Origin: Saccopteryx bilineata
Lineage: Eukaryota; Chordata; Mammalia; Chiroptera; Emballonuridae
Direction: 5' to 3'
NCBI RefSeq assembly: GCF_036850765.1
Contig: NC_089493.1
Coordinates: forward strand, 186,901,140 to 186,965,139
DNA length: 64,000 bases
Shown: positions 32,656-44,538 of the stretch, piece after piece
How positions within the stretch are numbered: position 1 is the stretch's first letter
Layout: each line of letters starts with the position of its first letter
Notes under the pieces: generated by a model
Seen by the model: only the letters and a program-made list of their open reading frames with translations
Database searches by the model: none
Told to the model about the DNA's origin: nothing
Translations under genes and position numbers: made by a program

Positions 32656-33800
32656 AAGCAGTTTAGAGTTGTCCCTTGGTATTCATGGGGGGATTGGTTC
32701 CAGGTAGCCCGATGATACCAAACTAAGCAAATGATCAAATTACTGTATTTATTTTCAGAGTGTCATTTATCACTTGTATAAAGTTATTTTTAGTGTTTTA
32801 GTTGATATGATTTTCTACCTGTAAACATTGTGAATCTTGAGTTAGGCTGGACTACGTCATATTTCTCTCTCTGTAAATTAAACGAAAATATTTTTTCATG
32901 TCATACTTTTTCACTTGGTCTCAGGGTGTCTAGAAATTAATTGAAGTGAGTAAGCAAGGAATTGGTGTGTCTGACCTTCCAAGGAAACCAATAAGCCTAC
33001 TGACAATCAAAATCCTTAAGGAACTAGCGTTCCACAGATAAAACACATTTTTCTGAAATGGTGATATGAATAGTTCTTCTTGCTTTCTATATTTGTTCAT
33101 TGTTCAAAATCAAACTCAGGATGAACCTGTCTTAAAAAACCAACTCTCCCTCTTGTGAAGTGCCTATCTTGTTTAGTGATCCAGTTAGCGCCTTCAAAAC
33201 CATGAGTAATCCTCACCTTCTCCTCTGTGAAATGCTTTCCTAAAAGTGGTTTAAAAAAAAAAAAAGTTCACCAGCAGTTCAGACGTCAGTATGAATGAGC
33301 CTGACTTTCTTCTCTGATTTGTGAATGCACGTTCTAATATGCTCATACTCAACAGCCATTATTTCCCTGTGCTAATACAGTGTTTTCTGTTTTTTAGGAA
33401 GTCACACTCTTGAGGTAGAGTGATCTTTGCTTAGTCCTCTCAGCCTATTTTTTTTCTTCTGTCATTAACATGCTCATCCGCAGAGAGGTTAGAATTATGG
33501 GTCTTTGATCACTTTTACAAACCTCTTGGGCATGTGTCCAGGAGTAAGCCAGCTTTTCCATGAATTATTCACTTACTCCAAAACAATGGAATGTCTTCCG
33601 CTTGTCAGGCTCTTCGCTTCCAGTGGGGGGACACAGTTACGAATGAGATGCAGGATGTGCCCTAAAGGAATCAGTTGTCCGTGAGAAGAGAATGCTATGA
33701 AACACATGATTAAATAGAATGGGACAGAGTCGACACATTATTCTGGGAATATTTTGGAGAAAGCTCTACACTTGTCTTTGACAGAGAAGGCACTCTCCGA
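32656..33800. other. Unique sequence, no gene seen
   Basis: AT-rich, with A- and T-runs (33251-33264, 33450-33457). No frame or clear repeat recognised. Confidence 0.45.
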
Positions 33801-33814
33801 AGGAAATGAATTTT

Positions 33815-34189
33815 TTTTTTTTTTTTTTGTATTTTTCTGAAGCTGGAAACCAGGAGAGACAGTCAGACAGACTCCCGCATGCGCCCTACCGGGATCCACA
33901 CGGCACGCCCACCAGGGGGCGATACTCTGCCCCTCCGGGGCGTCGCTCTGTCGTGACCAGAGCCACTGTAGCGTCTGGGGCAGAGGCCAAGGAGCCATCC
34001 CCAGCGCCCGGGCCATCTTTTGCTCCAATGGAGCCTTGGCTGCGGGAGGGGAAGAGAGAGACAGAGAAGAAGGAGAGGGGGAGGGGTGGAGAAGCAGATG
34101 GGCGCCTCTCCTATGTGCCCTGGCCCGGACCCGGGACTTCCGCACGCCAGGCCGACGCTCTACCACTGAGCCAGCCGCCCAGGGCTTGT
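33815..34189 (-). mobile_element. VES-type SINE
   Basis: 5' poly(T), TTTTTCTGAAGCTGGAAACC, body with one CTCF-like motif, and reversed head with GCCAGCCGCCCAGGGC. The 14-bp duplication AGGAAATGAATTTT is perfect (33801-33814 and 34190-34203). The B-box region is altered (GGCCCGGACCCGGGACTTCC), so Pol III activity may be weak. Frames at 33738-34198 are SINE-derived. Confidence 0.95.
33909..33922 (+). promoter_or_regulatory. CTCF-core-like motif in VES SINE
   Basis: CCACCAGGGGGCGA on the plus strand, the family's most common form. Confidence 0.5.
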
Positions 34190-34203
34190 AGGAAATGAAT
34201 TTT

Positions 34204-34605
34204 AACCTAATGATAATCTGAATTCTCCAGTGAAATTGAGAATACGTCTCACTTGAAGAAAAAAAAAAAAGGTGGAGGGAACTTTTAAATGCAAATTCTG
34301 CTTTGCTCCTCCCTCATATACAGTGACGTAGATGCTGGTTATCAACTACCCGGTACTCAACAGCTGCTGACCCTCCCTTTCTGACAGTAAGCAGATTTTC
34401 CTCCCGCCATGCACTTCGTCCTTGGAGCAACCCAATGGAAGGTGACTCCACCTCAGCCTCTGGGGGTTGAAATACATTTGTCTAAGCCGGTTAGCATTTC
34501 CCAACCCTCCTATCTTGTGAGTAGAATAGTTCGATCAGAGTGAACTTTGTTTGGAATCTCCTTCTGGATGTGGTGATGTGACAATCTGAAAATGGTGTCA
34601 TGATT
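34204..34605. other. Unique sequence, no gene seen
   Basis: Short non-repeat stretch between two retroposons; A-run at 34259-34270. Confidence 0.45.
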
Positions 34606-35142
34606 GATATGTAAAGACACATGCAGCCCCATGTTCATTGCAGCATTGTTCACAGTGGCCAAGACATGGAAACAACCAAAAAGCCCTTCAATAGAAGACT
34701 GGATAAAGAAGATGTGGCACATATACACTATGGAATACTACTCAGCCATAAGAAATGATGACATCGGATTATTTACAGCAAAATGGTGGGATCTTGATAA
34801 CATTATACAGAGTGAAATAAGTAAATCAGAAAAAACCAAGAACTGCATTATTTTATACGTAGGTGGGACATAAAAACGAGACTAAGAGACATGGACAAGA
34901 GTGTGGTGGTTACCAGGGGTGGAGGGGCAGGGAGGAGGCGCGGGAGGGAAGGAGGGAGAGGGGGAAGGGGAGGGGGAGGGGCACAAAGAAAACTAGATAG
35001 AAAATGACGGAGGACAATCTGACTCTGGGCGATGGGTATGCAACATAATTGAATGACAAGATAACGTGGACATGTTTTCCTTGAATATATGTACCCTGAT
35101 TTATTGATGTCACCCCATTAACATGAATAAAAATTTATTTAA
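34606..35142 (+). mobile_element. L1 3' UTR fragment, 5'-truncated and fairly young
   Basis: CCATGTTCATTGCAGCATTG, ATGGAATACTACTCAGCCAT, ATACAGAGTGAAATAAGTAA and GTGGTGGTTACCAGGGGTGG are the classic Laurasiatherian L1 3' region. A G-rich polypurine tract (about 34913-34982) with runs able to form G-quadruplexes follows, as usual in L1 3' UTRs. It ends in AATAAAAATTTATTTAAAAAA. Only the last 540 bp were inserted. The 89-codon frame (34604-34873) is 3' UTR. No clear target duplication found. Confidence 0.92.
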
Positions 35143-35146
35143 AAAA

Positions 35147-35789
35147 CATCAATCAGCCATGGGGTAAAGCCAACACGGAAAGGCAGAACAGAAAAAAGAA
35201 ATAAATTAATTCTGGTGTCTTAGTCAAATGAACTTTGAAGACAAGGTTACCTCCAGACTTTTAGTGTTCTGAGCCAGGGAATCCCCTTTTAGCACGTGTT
35301 GCATGGTGGGTTTTCTGGGTAGCAAACTTTTAGATGCAGATTCACCTGCAAGAAATGTATTACGTGGTACTCCTGGAACTATACTTGTGGAAGGAAAGGA
35401 GGGAGGCAGGATGAGGCAGAGAAAGAAAGCAGGCGGCAATGCTAACTGCTAATTGCTTTGAACCGGGGATATTCCTCCAGAGCAGTCCTGAATTAGGACA
35501 TGGGGGTCGTGTATTTAAAACCCTGGGTCTAGTAGATTTGGATGGCCTTGGAAGGTGATGTGACCTTGAGCACAGCAACTCTGTGATCCGAGGCAATTGC
35601 CAATTCCCAAAGCATTTCTAGTAACGGAGACAGCAAGGCCTTCAGTACTGAAGAGCGGAAGGGAGGAGGGGCTGATGGTGTTGCAGAATGTCCACTACAT
35701 TGTTGAAGCCAGTTGGTGTTTAACCTTTTACTAGCTACAAACCAAAGGCATCCCCACTGAAACCAGGAAACATTGTGATTGGGGGAAAG
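35147..35789. other. Unique sequence, no gene seen
   Basis: Balanced composition. Overlapping minus-strand frames at 35360-35882 match nothing known and share sequence in two registers, so chance is likely. Confidence 0.4.
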
Positions 35790-36010
35790 GCCAAGTATGC
35801 GTGACCTTAGACAAGATATCTTAATCTCCCTGAGATTAAGAATTCTCCCTTTCTCTTTTATTATGAATAAGGATTTTTGCATAAGTTAAATAATGAGCCA
35901 TTCCTCCCCTTTTTGTGAAGTAATAAGGTATAATATGTAAAGCATATAAGCCATAGTACCTGGAATATGATAAACTCTTTATAAGAATCAGCTATTTTTA
36001 ATTTTATTGT
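35790..36010 (+). repeat. MIR relic
   Basis: GTGACCTTAGACAAGATATC, TTAATCTCCCTGAGATTAAG, TATAATATGTAAAGCATATA and TAGTACCTGGAATATGATAA follow forward MIR from 'GTGTGACCTTGGGCAAG' to its 3' end. Confidence 0.75.
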
Positions 36011-37285
36011 TACACACTATTTTCTAGGACCCATTTTCCCCCATCTATACAGTTTCAGTAAAACCATAAAATGATAGGCAGTTACCTAATAGTCATGTTT
36101 AAAGTTTTATTCTATAACTGTACATAAGAGATATTAGTTAATCATATGATAAAACATAAAAAATTTTTCATTCATCTCCAGTAATATTGGATAGAAGTGG
36201 CAAAGCTAATATGGAGAAGGAATCGCCACCCTTGTGAATCTGAAGGGGTGGAGGAGATGTAGAGGGGTGGGGATTGGTAAAAAAAAAACCCAAAACCTGA
36301 GAATTTCTATTTCAAGTGTGAATTTCTAGATTTGCTATGGCAAATTGTTGATCAGATTCTTTAATGGCACTTGAAATATCAATTTTTGAATATATTACTA
36401 AAATATTCACAGCATTGACTGGCAGGGGAGGGAAACAAGAATAATTTACATGGAGATAAAATGTATTCTTAAAATAAGTCACAAAGCAAACTCTGCACAT
36501 TTATTAAAACTCTTGACAGTACTAATTTAAAGTTAGCACTTGATCAAAAACTAAAAGAGTGATATATGGATATGTGAGCAGTGATACGCTTATGTTCATA
36601 TAAATCACATTGCTAACATAGTGATTTAAAATAGACATTGTACTACTAACAGAAAATTGGCCACATTGTTAGGTTAATTGAGAATATATCTTTTTGTTAA
36701 TAAGGGATGATGATATGTTTCTAACACTTTAGCTGTCTAAAAGATTTGAAACATAATTAATTGACTTTGTTTCTGTCTTAGTTCTTAAAGATTAAATTTT
36801 TCCCCTAAAATACTACCATTATGATATCTCCAGGATCTGCATGGGATTAAATCTTGTACACTTTATAATTTAAGAAAAATTTGATTTAAATATGACTTTG
36901 GTATAAAATGTAATTGTCAGATGGAGACACTGCAGAAAGTTCTTTGAACAAGATTAATGCAATTCTATATTTATTATTCCTGCCTTAAGCATAAAAATCC
37001 AGAACTCCACGATGACATGTACTATATCAGAACATGGTTTTTAACACATCTATTTTGAGTTATTTCAAAGTTTTCTAAGTATGAGTATTAAAGTAAGAAT
37101 CAGATTAAAAATGGAAGTCTCAAAGGTAAAAAATCCCAACCATTTTCTTACAAGGCAAAGTTCAGAAGTGGTACAGATAAACTTGAGACTTTGTTAAGGG
37201 TATCCCTTGAGATTTCTAATACAAATGTTCAATTAAACATTAATTGGTGGTCCAATAAAGTAATAAAATGCATTATAGTCTCCAG
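36011..37285. other. Unique AT-rich sequence, no gene seen
   Basis: Strongly AT-rich; no supported frame or repeat. Confidence 0.5.
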
Positions 37286-37300
37286 TTTCCTTTCCTCTCT

Positions 37301-37672
37301 TTTTTTAATTTGATTTTATTTTAGTGAGAGGAGGGAAAGCAGAGACAGACTCCCTCATGCACCCAACCAGGATCTACCCAGAGAGCCCACCAGGGGGCGA
37401 TGCTCTGCCCATCTGGGGTCCTTGTTCTGTAGCAACCAGAGCCATTTTTAGTGCCTGAGGCGGAAGCCATGGAGCCATACTCAGCACCTGGGGCCAACTC
37501 TCTCTAATCAAACCTTGGCTGCAGGATGGGAAGAGAGAGAAAGAGAAAGAGAAGTGAGGGAGGCAGTGGAGAAGCAGATGGCTGCTTCTCTTGTGTGCTC
37601 TGACCAGGAATCGAACCTGGGACATCCACACATCAGGCCGATATTCTACCTCTGAGCCAAACAGCCAGGGCC
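37301..37672 (-). mobile_element. VES-type SINE, older copy
   Basis: GAGCAGAGACAGACTCCC-type 3' part, CCACCAGGGGGCGATGCTC body, and reversed head GAGCCAAACAGCCAGGG. More diverged than other VES copies (CAACTCTCTCTAATCAAACC for GCTCCAATGGAGCC). Flanks near 37289 and 37673 share TCCTTT..CTCTTTT, a probable decayed duplication. Confidence 0.9.
37387..37400 (+). promoter_or_regulatory. CTCF-core-like motif in VES SINE
   Basis: CCACCAGGGGGCGA kept intact in an otherwise diverged copy. Confidence 0.5.
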
Positions 37673-37719
37673 ATCCTTTTCTCTTTTGAAACTTATGTGG
37701 GTCAATTCTTCTGAATGTT

Positions 37720-38330
37720 ATCTCCATTCTTGAGGGTTGTTAGATTTTAATTTATTTTTCTCTGGTCTGCTCCATTAGATGAGATTCTTTTGGTTATTTG
37801 TAACAGATACCTAATCAGACTAGCTTGTGCTGAAAGCAAACAAAAGAAAGTAGAATCTTCCAGAATAATAAAAACCATTCTCAATGAAAGGTGAAGACAG
37901 ATAATATTTTTACTCTAAAATGGAATGAACGGAGAACTGGAATGGCAGAAAGGGTATCTTTGCCTCTCTGGTGCTACATGCTCTTCGCTCTCTACTTTTC
38001 TGTGGATCTGTGATCATTTCTGTCTCCACACAGTGACTTTGTCTGCTTTGGTGCCCTTAGACTTAGAGAAACAATGAATCTCAATATGTAGACTCTCTAA
38101 ACTCTAGTTCTAAATCCTAGGTAGAGTGAATATGAATGACCCAGTTTGGGAGAGGTATTCACCTTCAATCCAGTGGGCAGAGGTCAAGGCTGGTAAGGAT
38201 AAAGTGTCCAGCAGGTGTTATAGGGTCAAAATCAAAGCAGGAGATGTGCGGGCAGTAACTGTGGGTAATGACAAAAGAAGACAGGGCTGGGGGTAATGAT
38301 GCCAGGTAAAGAAGACAGAGTCAGCAGGCC
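37720..38330. repeat. Possible old repeat of unidentified family
   Basis: TTGGTTATTTGTAACAGATA, ACTAGCTTGTGCTGAAAGCA and GGTATTCACCTTCAATCCAG resemble a common old mammalian repeat whose name I cannot give with confidence. Confidence 0.25.
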
Positions 38331-39796
38331 CACAGAAATTCTGCCTACACACACAGACAGTTCGATTAGCTGCATAGTTCAAGTCTAAGAGGTCACTGAA
38401 TCAGAAACGTTGTGCTTACAGTGAAAACCTACCTGCTTATGTATACTTGATTCACATCAATAATCCAGAAAGGGTTTTAATATTCTGAATTTAATTATAG
38501 AACTATAAATTGATTCTACATAGAGTACTCCAGAAGTGGGTTTTTATTTCACTTTTATTGATGCTTTAAATAGTTGAAGCTAGAGGGGCTGGCATGGATC
38601 ACAATCATGCTTCACTTAAACAACAGCTTTCCATTTTTCCTTACCAGAAGGAGGAGTGTAAAAATCCAAGCTGGATGTGCTCAGTGCTCTCTTCCCCTCC
38701 TGAGACAATCACAGCGCTTCCAGGATCTTAGCAACAAGAGTGTTGCGAAATGAAACGGTCCACAGGAAGCTACCTTCTCATTTTAGCCGCCGGCCTGCAG
38801 GGGGCGACTCCCTTCCATGCTTCCCGTTGCCTGCCCCGCTAGCCTCTCTTCCTAAGGGGGTTGTGGGTCAAAAGTAAATCCACCCCTCAGTGATAACAAA
38901 GGTCTGATAATAGTCTCTAGAGGATTGAGTCAGAATTCATACAGCAGATTATATCAGCTTCCCCATGTACTTCATTTAAACTTTGAATCAAGAAACAAAA
39001 TGATAAGTGTCCCCCCTCCCCCACCTTTTAACATTAAGTGGCCAAAACCAAATGTACCCTGACGGATTCATCTTAAACCACCATCAGGAAGGCAACAGGC
39101 CTCTAGCTCAGTAGTTGTCCAATGATGAGAGATACTTCTCGAAAATGACATTCTAAGTCCTAGTGACAGGAAAGAATATGATTGTGTAGGGTGCTTAAAT
39201 TTTTTTTTTCTTTTCCTGACACCTGCAAGTGATTCTGAATAGCATTTTCTACCTAATTTGGAAGAAGTGTTTTATCCCTTTTTAAAATAAACGCATTCAG
39301 AATGTGAAAATATTATCTTGGCCTCTGGCTGGCTGGCACAGTCCCTCAGCTCGACTGGTCATTGAAGAGTGTGAAAAGTTCTGCATCTGATGCTTAGGGT
39401 ATTCCAACTACGACTCATCGGCAGGGAAGGAAACACAAGTCAACATTTTACTGTTGCGGAAAAACTGAGGTGCACCGTTTTAGGCCATGCAATTCCCTAA
39501 ATGGAGTTCGGTTTCTAATGATGAGCAACCACGTGAATGGTAGGTGAAAGCAAATCTAGCCCAGCCAAATTCCTGTTTGCTCAACTTCAGAGTCTTGGTA
39601 GACCAGATGCTGAAGACAAAGCCAGATCTGCTCGTATGTTCTTAGGAAGTCGGAAAAGACAGTGAAGTTCGGGACAGTGAAATGCATGAGAAAAGGGATT
39701 TATTTATACACAGAGTTCTATAAATCATACAGGATCACCAGGTAGGAAGGTCAAATAAACTTTAAAACAAAACAAGAAAAACCTAGTCAGAAGTCC
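38331..39796. other. Unique sequence with a possible ancestral CTCF site
   Basis: 38740-38870 is locally GC-rich and CpG-bearing, with CCTGCAGGGGGCGA at 38794-38807. The remainder is AT-rich with no supported frame. Confidence 0.45.
38794..38807 (+). promoter_or_regulatory. CTCF-core-like motif outside SINEs
   Basis: CCTGCAGGGGGCGA matches 12 of 14 core positions and lies in GC-rich unique DNA. Site use is inferred. Confidence 0.4.
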
Positions 39797-39885
39797 TTGC
39801 TTTTACAAATGAGAAAGCTAAAAGGTGAAGGGATGGGAGCAAATGACCCAGTGTCACAGAGCTTGCCCTCAGCCTGATATTTCTT
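39797..39885 (-). repeat. MIR relic
   Basis: GCTTTTACAAATGAGAAAGC, AAATGACCCAGTGTCACAGA and GCTTGCCCTCAGCC follow reverse MIR. Confidence 0.6.
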
Positions 39886-40870
39886 CTCTGTTTCGTCTTC
39901 TTCCATTTAGTCCTGCTTCTGTTCCATTTGTGTAAGGATTTGGGCAGAGACAAAGCCCTGGCCCTTTTCGATAGGAAGTTCTCTTAATCATCTTGGAAAT
40001 GTGACCTCATTTCCATCCCTAATACTCCAAGTAGCATACTCTCTTTGCTCTAAGTAAAGGTTCCCAATTAAAGTGATGTTTCACTGTGATATTACCTCTT
40101 AGTGTGAAGTCAGACTAAGAGAGAACTTAGGGGAAAAAAATTTTTTTAGACTATTTTAGTTTTAAGTTACTTCCCAAAGATGGTGCAGTATTAAAACTTT
40201 CGTTAATTTCTTCTTCTTTTCTTTAATAACACTTAGTAATATTAAAGTAGTGCCCTGATGATCATGAATAAACAAGCTCAACTACCCTGGAAATGTGCAA
40301 AAAGTAAATTTGTTAAACAGAATCATCTTGTCTTTTTGGTGAAATCTGAAACTTTTCTTTAATAAAGCTTTCATGAAAATACCAGTTTACCTTACAGTTT
40401 CTACAGTATGTTTAACGATTAAGTCAATAGGCATTTATCTGATTCAAACAAGCTAGCATTGCCGAGTGATTACATTTTCTAGGATACTTTCCATAGGTTG
40501 CTTTTTTCCTCTCTCTCTCTTTTTTAGGTAAATTCTTTTTGAATAACTATATTATGTGACTACATCTGTGTTCATTTCTTTAGATTGAAATTTTAAACAA
40601 AAGCTGCTAATGGAAAGGCACGTGAGTACCTATTTGCAAAAATTATAAATCAATTGTTTATAAAACAAGCACATATTAGATTAGACATGTGAATCCACTA
40701 CATAGGTTTTAAACCCTAATCATTGATTTTTAAAAAATAAATTAGCTTTTTATTCATATCAAGACACTAGTTTCATTTCTAGGTTTGTGATGGCAAATTG
40801 TAGAACCTGAAAAGGTATGAACCTTCATTAAAATTTAGTTTTCTCACAGCCTAGAAAAAAAACCTCTGGC
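39886..40870. other. Unique AT-rich sequence, no gene seen
   Basis: No supported frame or repeat. Confidence 0.5.
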
Positions 40871-40885
40871 AAAACTACCATGCCT

Positions 40886-41243
40886 CGCCTGAACAGGCGG
40901 TGGCGCAGTGGATAGAGCATCGGACTGGGATGCAGAGGACCCAGGTTCAAGACCCCGAGGTCGCCAGCTTGAGCGCGGGCTCATCTGGTTTGAACAAAGC
41001 TCACCAGCTTGAACCCAAGGTCACTGGCTCCAGCAAGGTGTTACTCGGTCTGCTGAAGGCCCGCGGTCAAGGCACGTATGAGAAAGCAGTCAATGAACAA
41101 CTAAGGTGTTGCAACATGCAATGAAAAACTAATGATTGATGCTTCTCATCTCTCTCTGCTCCTGTCTGTCTGTCCCTGTCTATCCCTCTCTCTGATTCAC
41201 TCTCTGTCTCTGTAAAAAATAAATAAAAATAAATAAAATGAAA
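40886..41243 (+). mobile_element. Long tRNA-derived SINE (GACCAGGCGGTGG family)
   Basis: GAACAGGCGGTGGCGCAGTG head, GGTTCAAGACCCCGAGGTCG, modules, GGTCAAGGCACGTATGAG, CTGTCTGTCTGTCCCTGTC and an (AAAAT)n tail. Duplications AAAACTACCATGCCT (40871-40885) and AAAACTACCACGCCT (41244-41258) differ at one base. Confidence 0.95.
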
Positions 41244-41258
41244 AAAACTACCACGCCT

Positions 41259-42230
41259 CTATGCGGCATGGTGTAAGCCAGAAGCACAGGTTGTCTCCTG
41301 CTGTGACTGTTTTCAAATAAAAGCTTCGGCCGGATGTACTAAAGCAACACAGTAGTCATATCCAAGCCTTACCATCTCTAATACATGCTGCTTGACTTGG
41401 AGTCTCTTCGTTTGAGTTCTTAATTTAGAACACCTTTTAATGAGAGACAGCCTGAATGGGAAGCTGTCAGTTCTACCCTTGTCCTTGAAGCACACTGAAT
41501 AAAAGGAGAGATTTCACTTTTAAAAGGAGCTCCGGTTTCTTGAGACATTTATATTCAAACATGACTCTCTCTTTCTCCTCCTTTCTCCTGGGAGGACAGC
41601 CCTACTCTTCAAATGAAAAAAGAAATAATAAAGCACATCAGGAACAGCGGACCTCAGCACCTGACGTTTCTCTCCTTGTCTTGGAATGTTATTTCCATAT
41701 AGAAAGCTACTCTAATGGGACCCATGTTAAAGGCAGGGAATTTAGCCCTTGCGGAGTCCTCTCCAGAAATTGGATTTTTGCTTAAGCAAACAGCAAACCA
41801 CACAGCAGGGGAAAAGCTATTTATTTGGCTGCCTGTTGAAGAGTCTTGCAAAAATACACATCGGTCTGCTCTGACCGTTGAGTCCATTGGCATTCATTGG
41901 GAAACAAACTCCAGTTATTTGTGTGAGGTAGCAGACGAGCTCTTTTATAGAATGCTTCATCTCAAATGCACTTTAATGATACTTCTCTTGATCACCCTTT
42001 TCTCAGACGTAAGGGCTTCTGCAGCTTATATTCACATTAAAGAGGACCGAAAGGCTTACACAAGCTACCGAATTCTGCCTAGTCTTTTTCGGGGTTTATC
42101 TGGAATCTTTGCTGTTAAAGCACACGCTCATTTATATGAACAAAAGGTCATCTTCAGTTTATGACATTTCATCATCTCCTTCAAAATGCCTACGCAACAC
42201 CTTTCCCTTCTTAAATCAGGTTGTTTCTAC
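41259..42230. other. Candidate conserved noncoding block with a 149-codon frame
   Basis: Repeat-free. The plus-strand frame 41715-42164 (149 codons) is the longest outside any repeat. Its middle is hydrophobic (LMILLLITLFSDV) and it has no recognised domain. The start has no strong Kozak support that I can defend, and no splice structure or poly(A) context is evident. A minus frame overlaps its start. Chance frame in conserved noncoding DNA is the likeliest reading. Confidence 0.3.
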
Positions 42231-42248
42231 AAGGCTCTTAAGATTTTT

Positions 42249-42649
42249 TTTTTTAATTTTTTTTTTTTTTCATTTTTCTGAAGCTGGAAACGGGGAGAGA
42301 CAGTCAGACTCCCGCATGCGCCTGACCGGGATCCACCCGGCACGCCCACCATGGGGGGATGCTCTGCCCACCAGGGGGCGATGCTCTGCCCATCCTGGGC
42401 ATCGCCATGTTGCGACCAGAGCCACTCCAGCGCCTGAGGCAGAGGCCACAGAGCCATCCCCAGCGCCCGGGCCATCTTTGCTCCAATGGAGCCTTGGCTG
42501 CAGGAGGGGAAGAGAGAGACAGAGAGGAAAGCGCGGCGGAGGGGTGGAGAAGCAAATGGGTGCTTCTCCTGTGTGCCCTGGCCAGGAATCGAACCCGGGT
42601 CCTCCGCACGCTAGGCCGACGCTCTACCGTTGAGCCAACCGGTTAGGGC
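42249..42649 (-). mobile_element. VES-type SINE with duplicated CTCF-like unit
   Basis: T-rich 5' edge, TCTGAAGCTGGAAACGGGGA, body, and head reversed as GAGCCAACCGGTTAGGGC. The 18-bp duplication beginning AAGGCTCTTA flanks it (42231-42248 and 42650-42667, one mismatch). The body has two 22-bp units, the first degenerate. Frames at 42109-42646 on both strands are SINE-derived. Confidence 0.96.
42346..42381 (+). promoter_or_regulatory. CTCF-core-like motif plus degenerate copy in VES SINE
   Basis: CCACCATGGGGGGA at 42346 and intact CCACCAGGGGGCGA at 42368, exactly 22 bp apart. Confidence 0.5.
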
Positions 42650-42667
42650 AAGGCTCTTAGGATTTTT

Positions 42668-43384
42668 ATGAGAAATGTTTCATAACCTTCTCATTTGCTT
42701 CCTGCTGTAAGTATTAGGAGCCTTCTCCACACACGGATGCTTTTCTTCTTTAAACAACTACCTTTTCTCTTGCATGGACTTCTCCACCACCACCCCCACC
42801 CCAGAAAAAAAAAAATCTCTTGGAACGTCTCCACAGTGCCCTTCTAAAGGATAAGAGCAAATATCTCCACTCGAGGATTTTCATTTGGGGATAAGAAAGA
42901 TAAAGGTGATTCTGAAGCGGGGACAGAACAACTCATTTAAGTTTTGTGAATATTGGTTTATAAGTAGTGACATTTCCGTGTGTGGTCTGCCCTGAGTAGA
43001 GCTTCCTTCCTGTATTTGTCAGGAGCAGCTAGCTTTCCTCTACTAAATGATTTCCTTCTTCGACGTATACGTTTTATAATTAAATCCCAATGATGAAAAT
43101 GATGAATGGCTCCCGGATTTTTTCCTTCTCTTCACCTCCCAATCTATGAAACCCTGATGTTTCACACTAACCAGAACCGGCACTTGGAGGAAAAGGCTAA
43201 AACAATGACAATGTTCTAGTCCAGTATGTTCATAGTTTCTGAAGGTGGGAGAGGTCTCTCTCCCATAATTTACAAATGATTTACTCAGGCATCCATCTTT
43301 GTTAGCGGAAAGTGCTAACAGCCCAGGGCGTGTGGAATGAGTGTGGCTGGGTATTACCTGGGCATGAAGAAGGGGTTTTCCAGG
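42668..43384. other. Unique sequence, no gene seen
   Basis: A 140-codon minus frame (43043-43465) overlaps the SINE and is not convincing. Short CCACC-rich patch near 42785. Confidence 0.4.
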
Positions 43385-43553
43385 CTCAAACCAATCAAGC
43401 CACTGGCTGCAGGAGGGAAGAGAGAGAGAAAGGGGAGAAGGAGGAGCAGAAAAACAGATGGTCACTTCTCTTGTGTGCCCTGACCGGAAATCAAACCCAG
43501 GACAACTGTACGCTGGGTCGATGCTCTATCCACTGAGCCAACTGACCAGGGCC
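43385..43553 (-). mobile_element. VES-type SINE, partial
   Basis: Only the head-proximal half remains: CTGGCTGCAGGAGGGAAGAG, TTGTGTGCCCTGACCGGAAA and head GAGCCAACTGACCAGGGCC. The CTCF-bearing part and tail are missing. Either a shorter subfamily or a later deletion. Confidence 0.8.
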
Positions 43554-43637
43554 TGAAAGCATTCTTTATGAATGATAATAGCACTTTGTTTATTAACCAT
43601 CTTCTTTTGAGGTACTTGATGGCATTTCATTTTGTAA

Positions 43638-43685
43638 CATATATATATACACACATATATACATATATATACATATATATATATT
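43638..43685 (+). repeat. (TA)/(CATA) microsatellite
   Basis: Degenerate 48-bp alternating TA with CACA and ACATATAT interruptions. Confidence 0.9.
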
Positions 43686-44117
43686 TAGAGGAGTTTGAAA
43701 TGTGTATCTAAGAATCTTGCTGAAATTTTTCTTTGAAACTTTTTGAATTTATTTTGGCAATATGTGTAGCAGTGTTATCAGTTACAGTAATTTCCCAATT
43801 ACATGTTACTGGAATTAAGGTATTCTTGAGACACAGTAGTTTTTATTAAATGAGATAATTGAGTCTTTAAACGTAATGAAATAAGAGCCTCATCACAATT
43901 TCATACCGGAGCAAATGTAGTTCCTAATAATCAGAAGTATAGAAGTTGAGTTTGAATGAGCGTTTTATAATGATAAATTTTAATAATTTTTGAAATCATA
44001 TTTAAGGTTTGGAAGCAAATTTTAGCATTTAGCTAGGGAAGCCAATCATGGTATGATTGAATTCACTATGTAATATTCTTCACTCTGTTCTTGCTTTACA
44101 TTTTCAATGGATAACTT
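43686..44117. other. Unique AT-rich sequence, no gene seen
   Basis: No recognised features. Confidence 0.5.
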
Positions 44118-44133
44118 AAAATTGTAAATAAAA

Positions 44134-44522
44134 GCCCTGGCCGGTTGGCTCAGCGGTAGAGCGTCAGCCTGGTGTGTGGGGGACCCGGGTTTGATTCCCG
44201 GCCAGGGCACATAGGAAAAGCGCCCATTTGCTTCTCCACCTCCCCCCCCCCCTCCTTCCTCTCTGTCTCTCTCTTCCCCTCCCGCAGCCAAGGCTCCATT
44301 GGAGCAAAGATGGCCCGGGCGCTGGGGATGGCTCCTTGGCCTCTGCCCCAGGCGCTAGAGTGGCTCTGGTCGCAACAGAGCAACGCCCCAGAGGGGCAGA
44401 GCATCGCCCCCTGGTGGGCAGAGCATCACCCCTGGTGGGCGTGCGGGTTGATCCCGGTCGGGCGCATGCGGGAGTCTGTCTGTCTGTCTCTCCCCGTTTC
44501 CAGCTTCAGAAAAATAGAAAAA
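44134..44522 (+). mobile_element. VES-type SINE, full length, young
   Basis: GCCCTGGCCGGTTGGCTCAG head, B box GGTTTGATTCC, full body, TTTCCAGCTTCAGAAAAA end. The 16-bp duplication AAAATTGTAAATAAAA is perfect (44118-44133 and 44523-44538). The body carries the 22-bp CTCF-bearing unit and a second, one base shorter. Frames over it are SINE-derived. Confidence 0.97.
44404..44417 (-). promoter_or_regulatory. CTCF-core-like motif in VES SINE
   Basis: Minus strand reads CCACCAGGGGGCGA. A degenerate second copy (TCACCCCTGGTGG in plus sense) follows at about 44426. Confidence 0.5.
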
Positions 44523-44538
44523 AAAATTGTAAATAAAA

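Noticed and set aside
34604..34873. 89-codon frame resembling a protein end
   Set aside because: It lies in L1 3' UTR text.
38740..38870. CpG island promoter
   Set aside because: The GC-rich patch is only about 130 bp with few CpGs and no adjacent exon.
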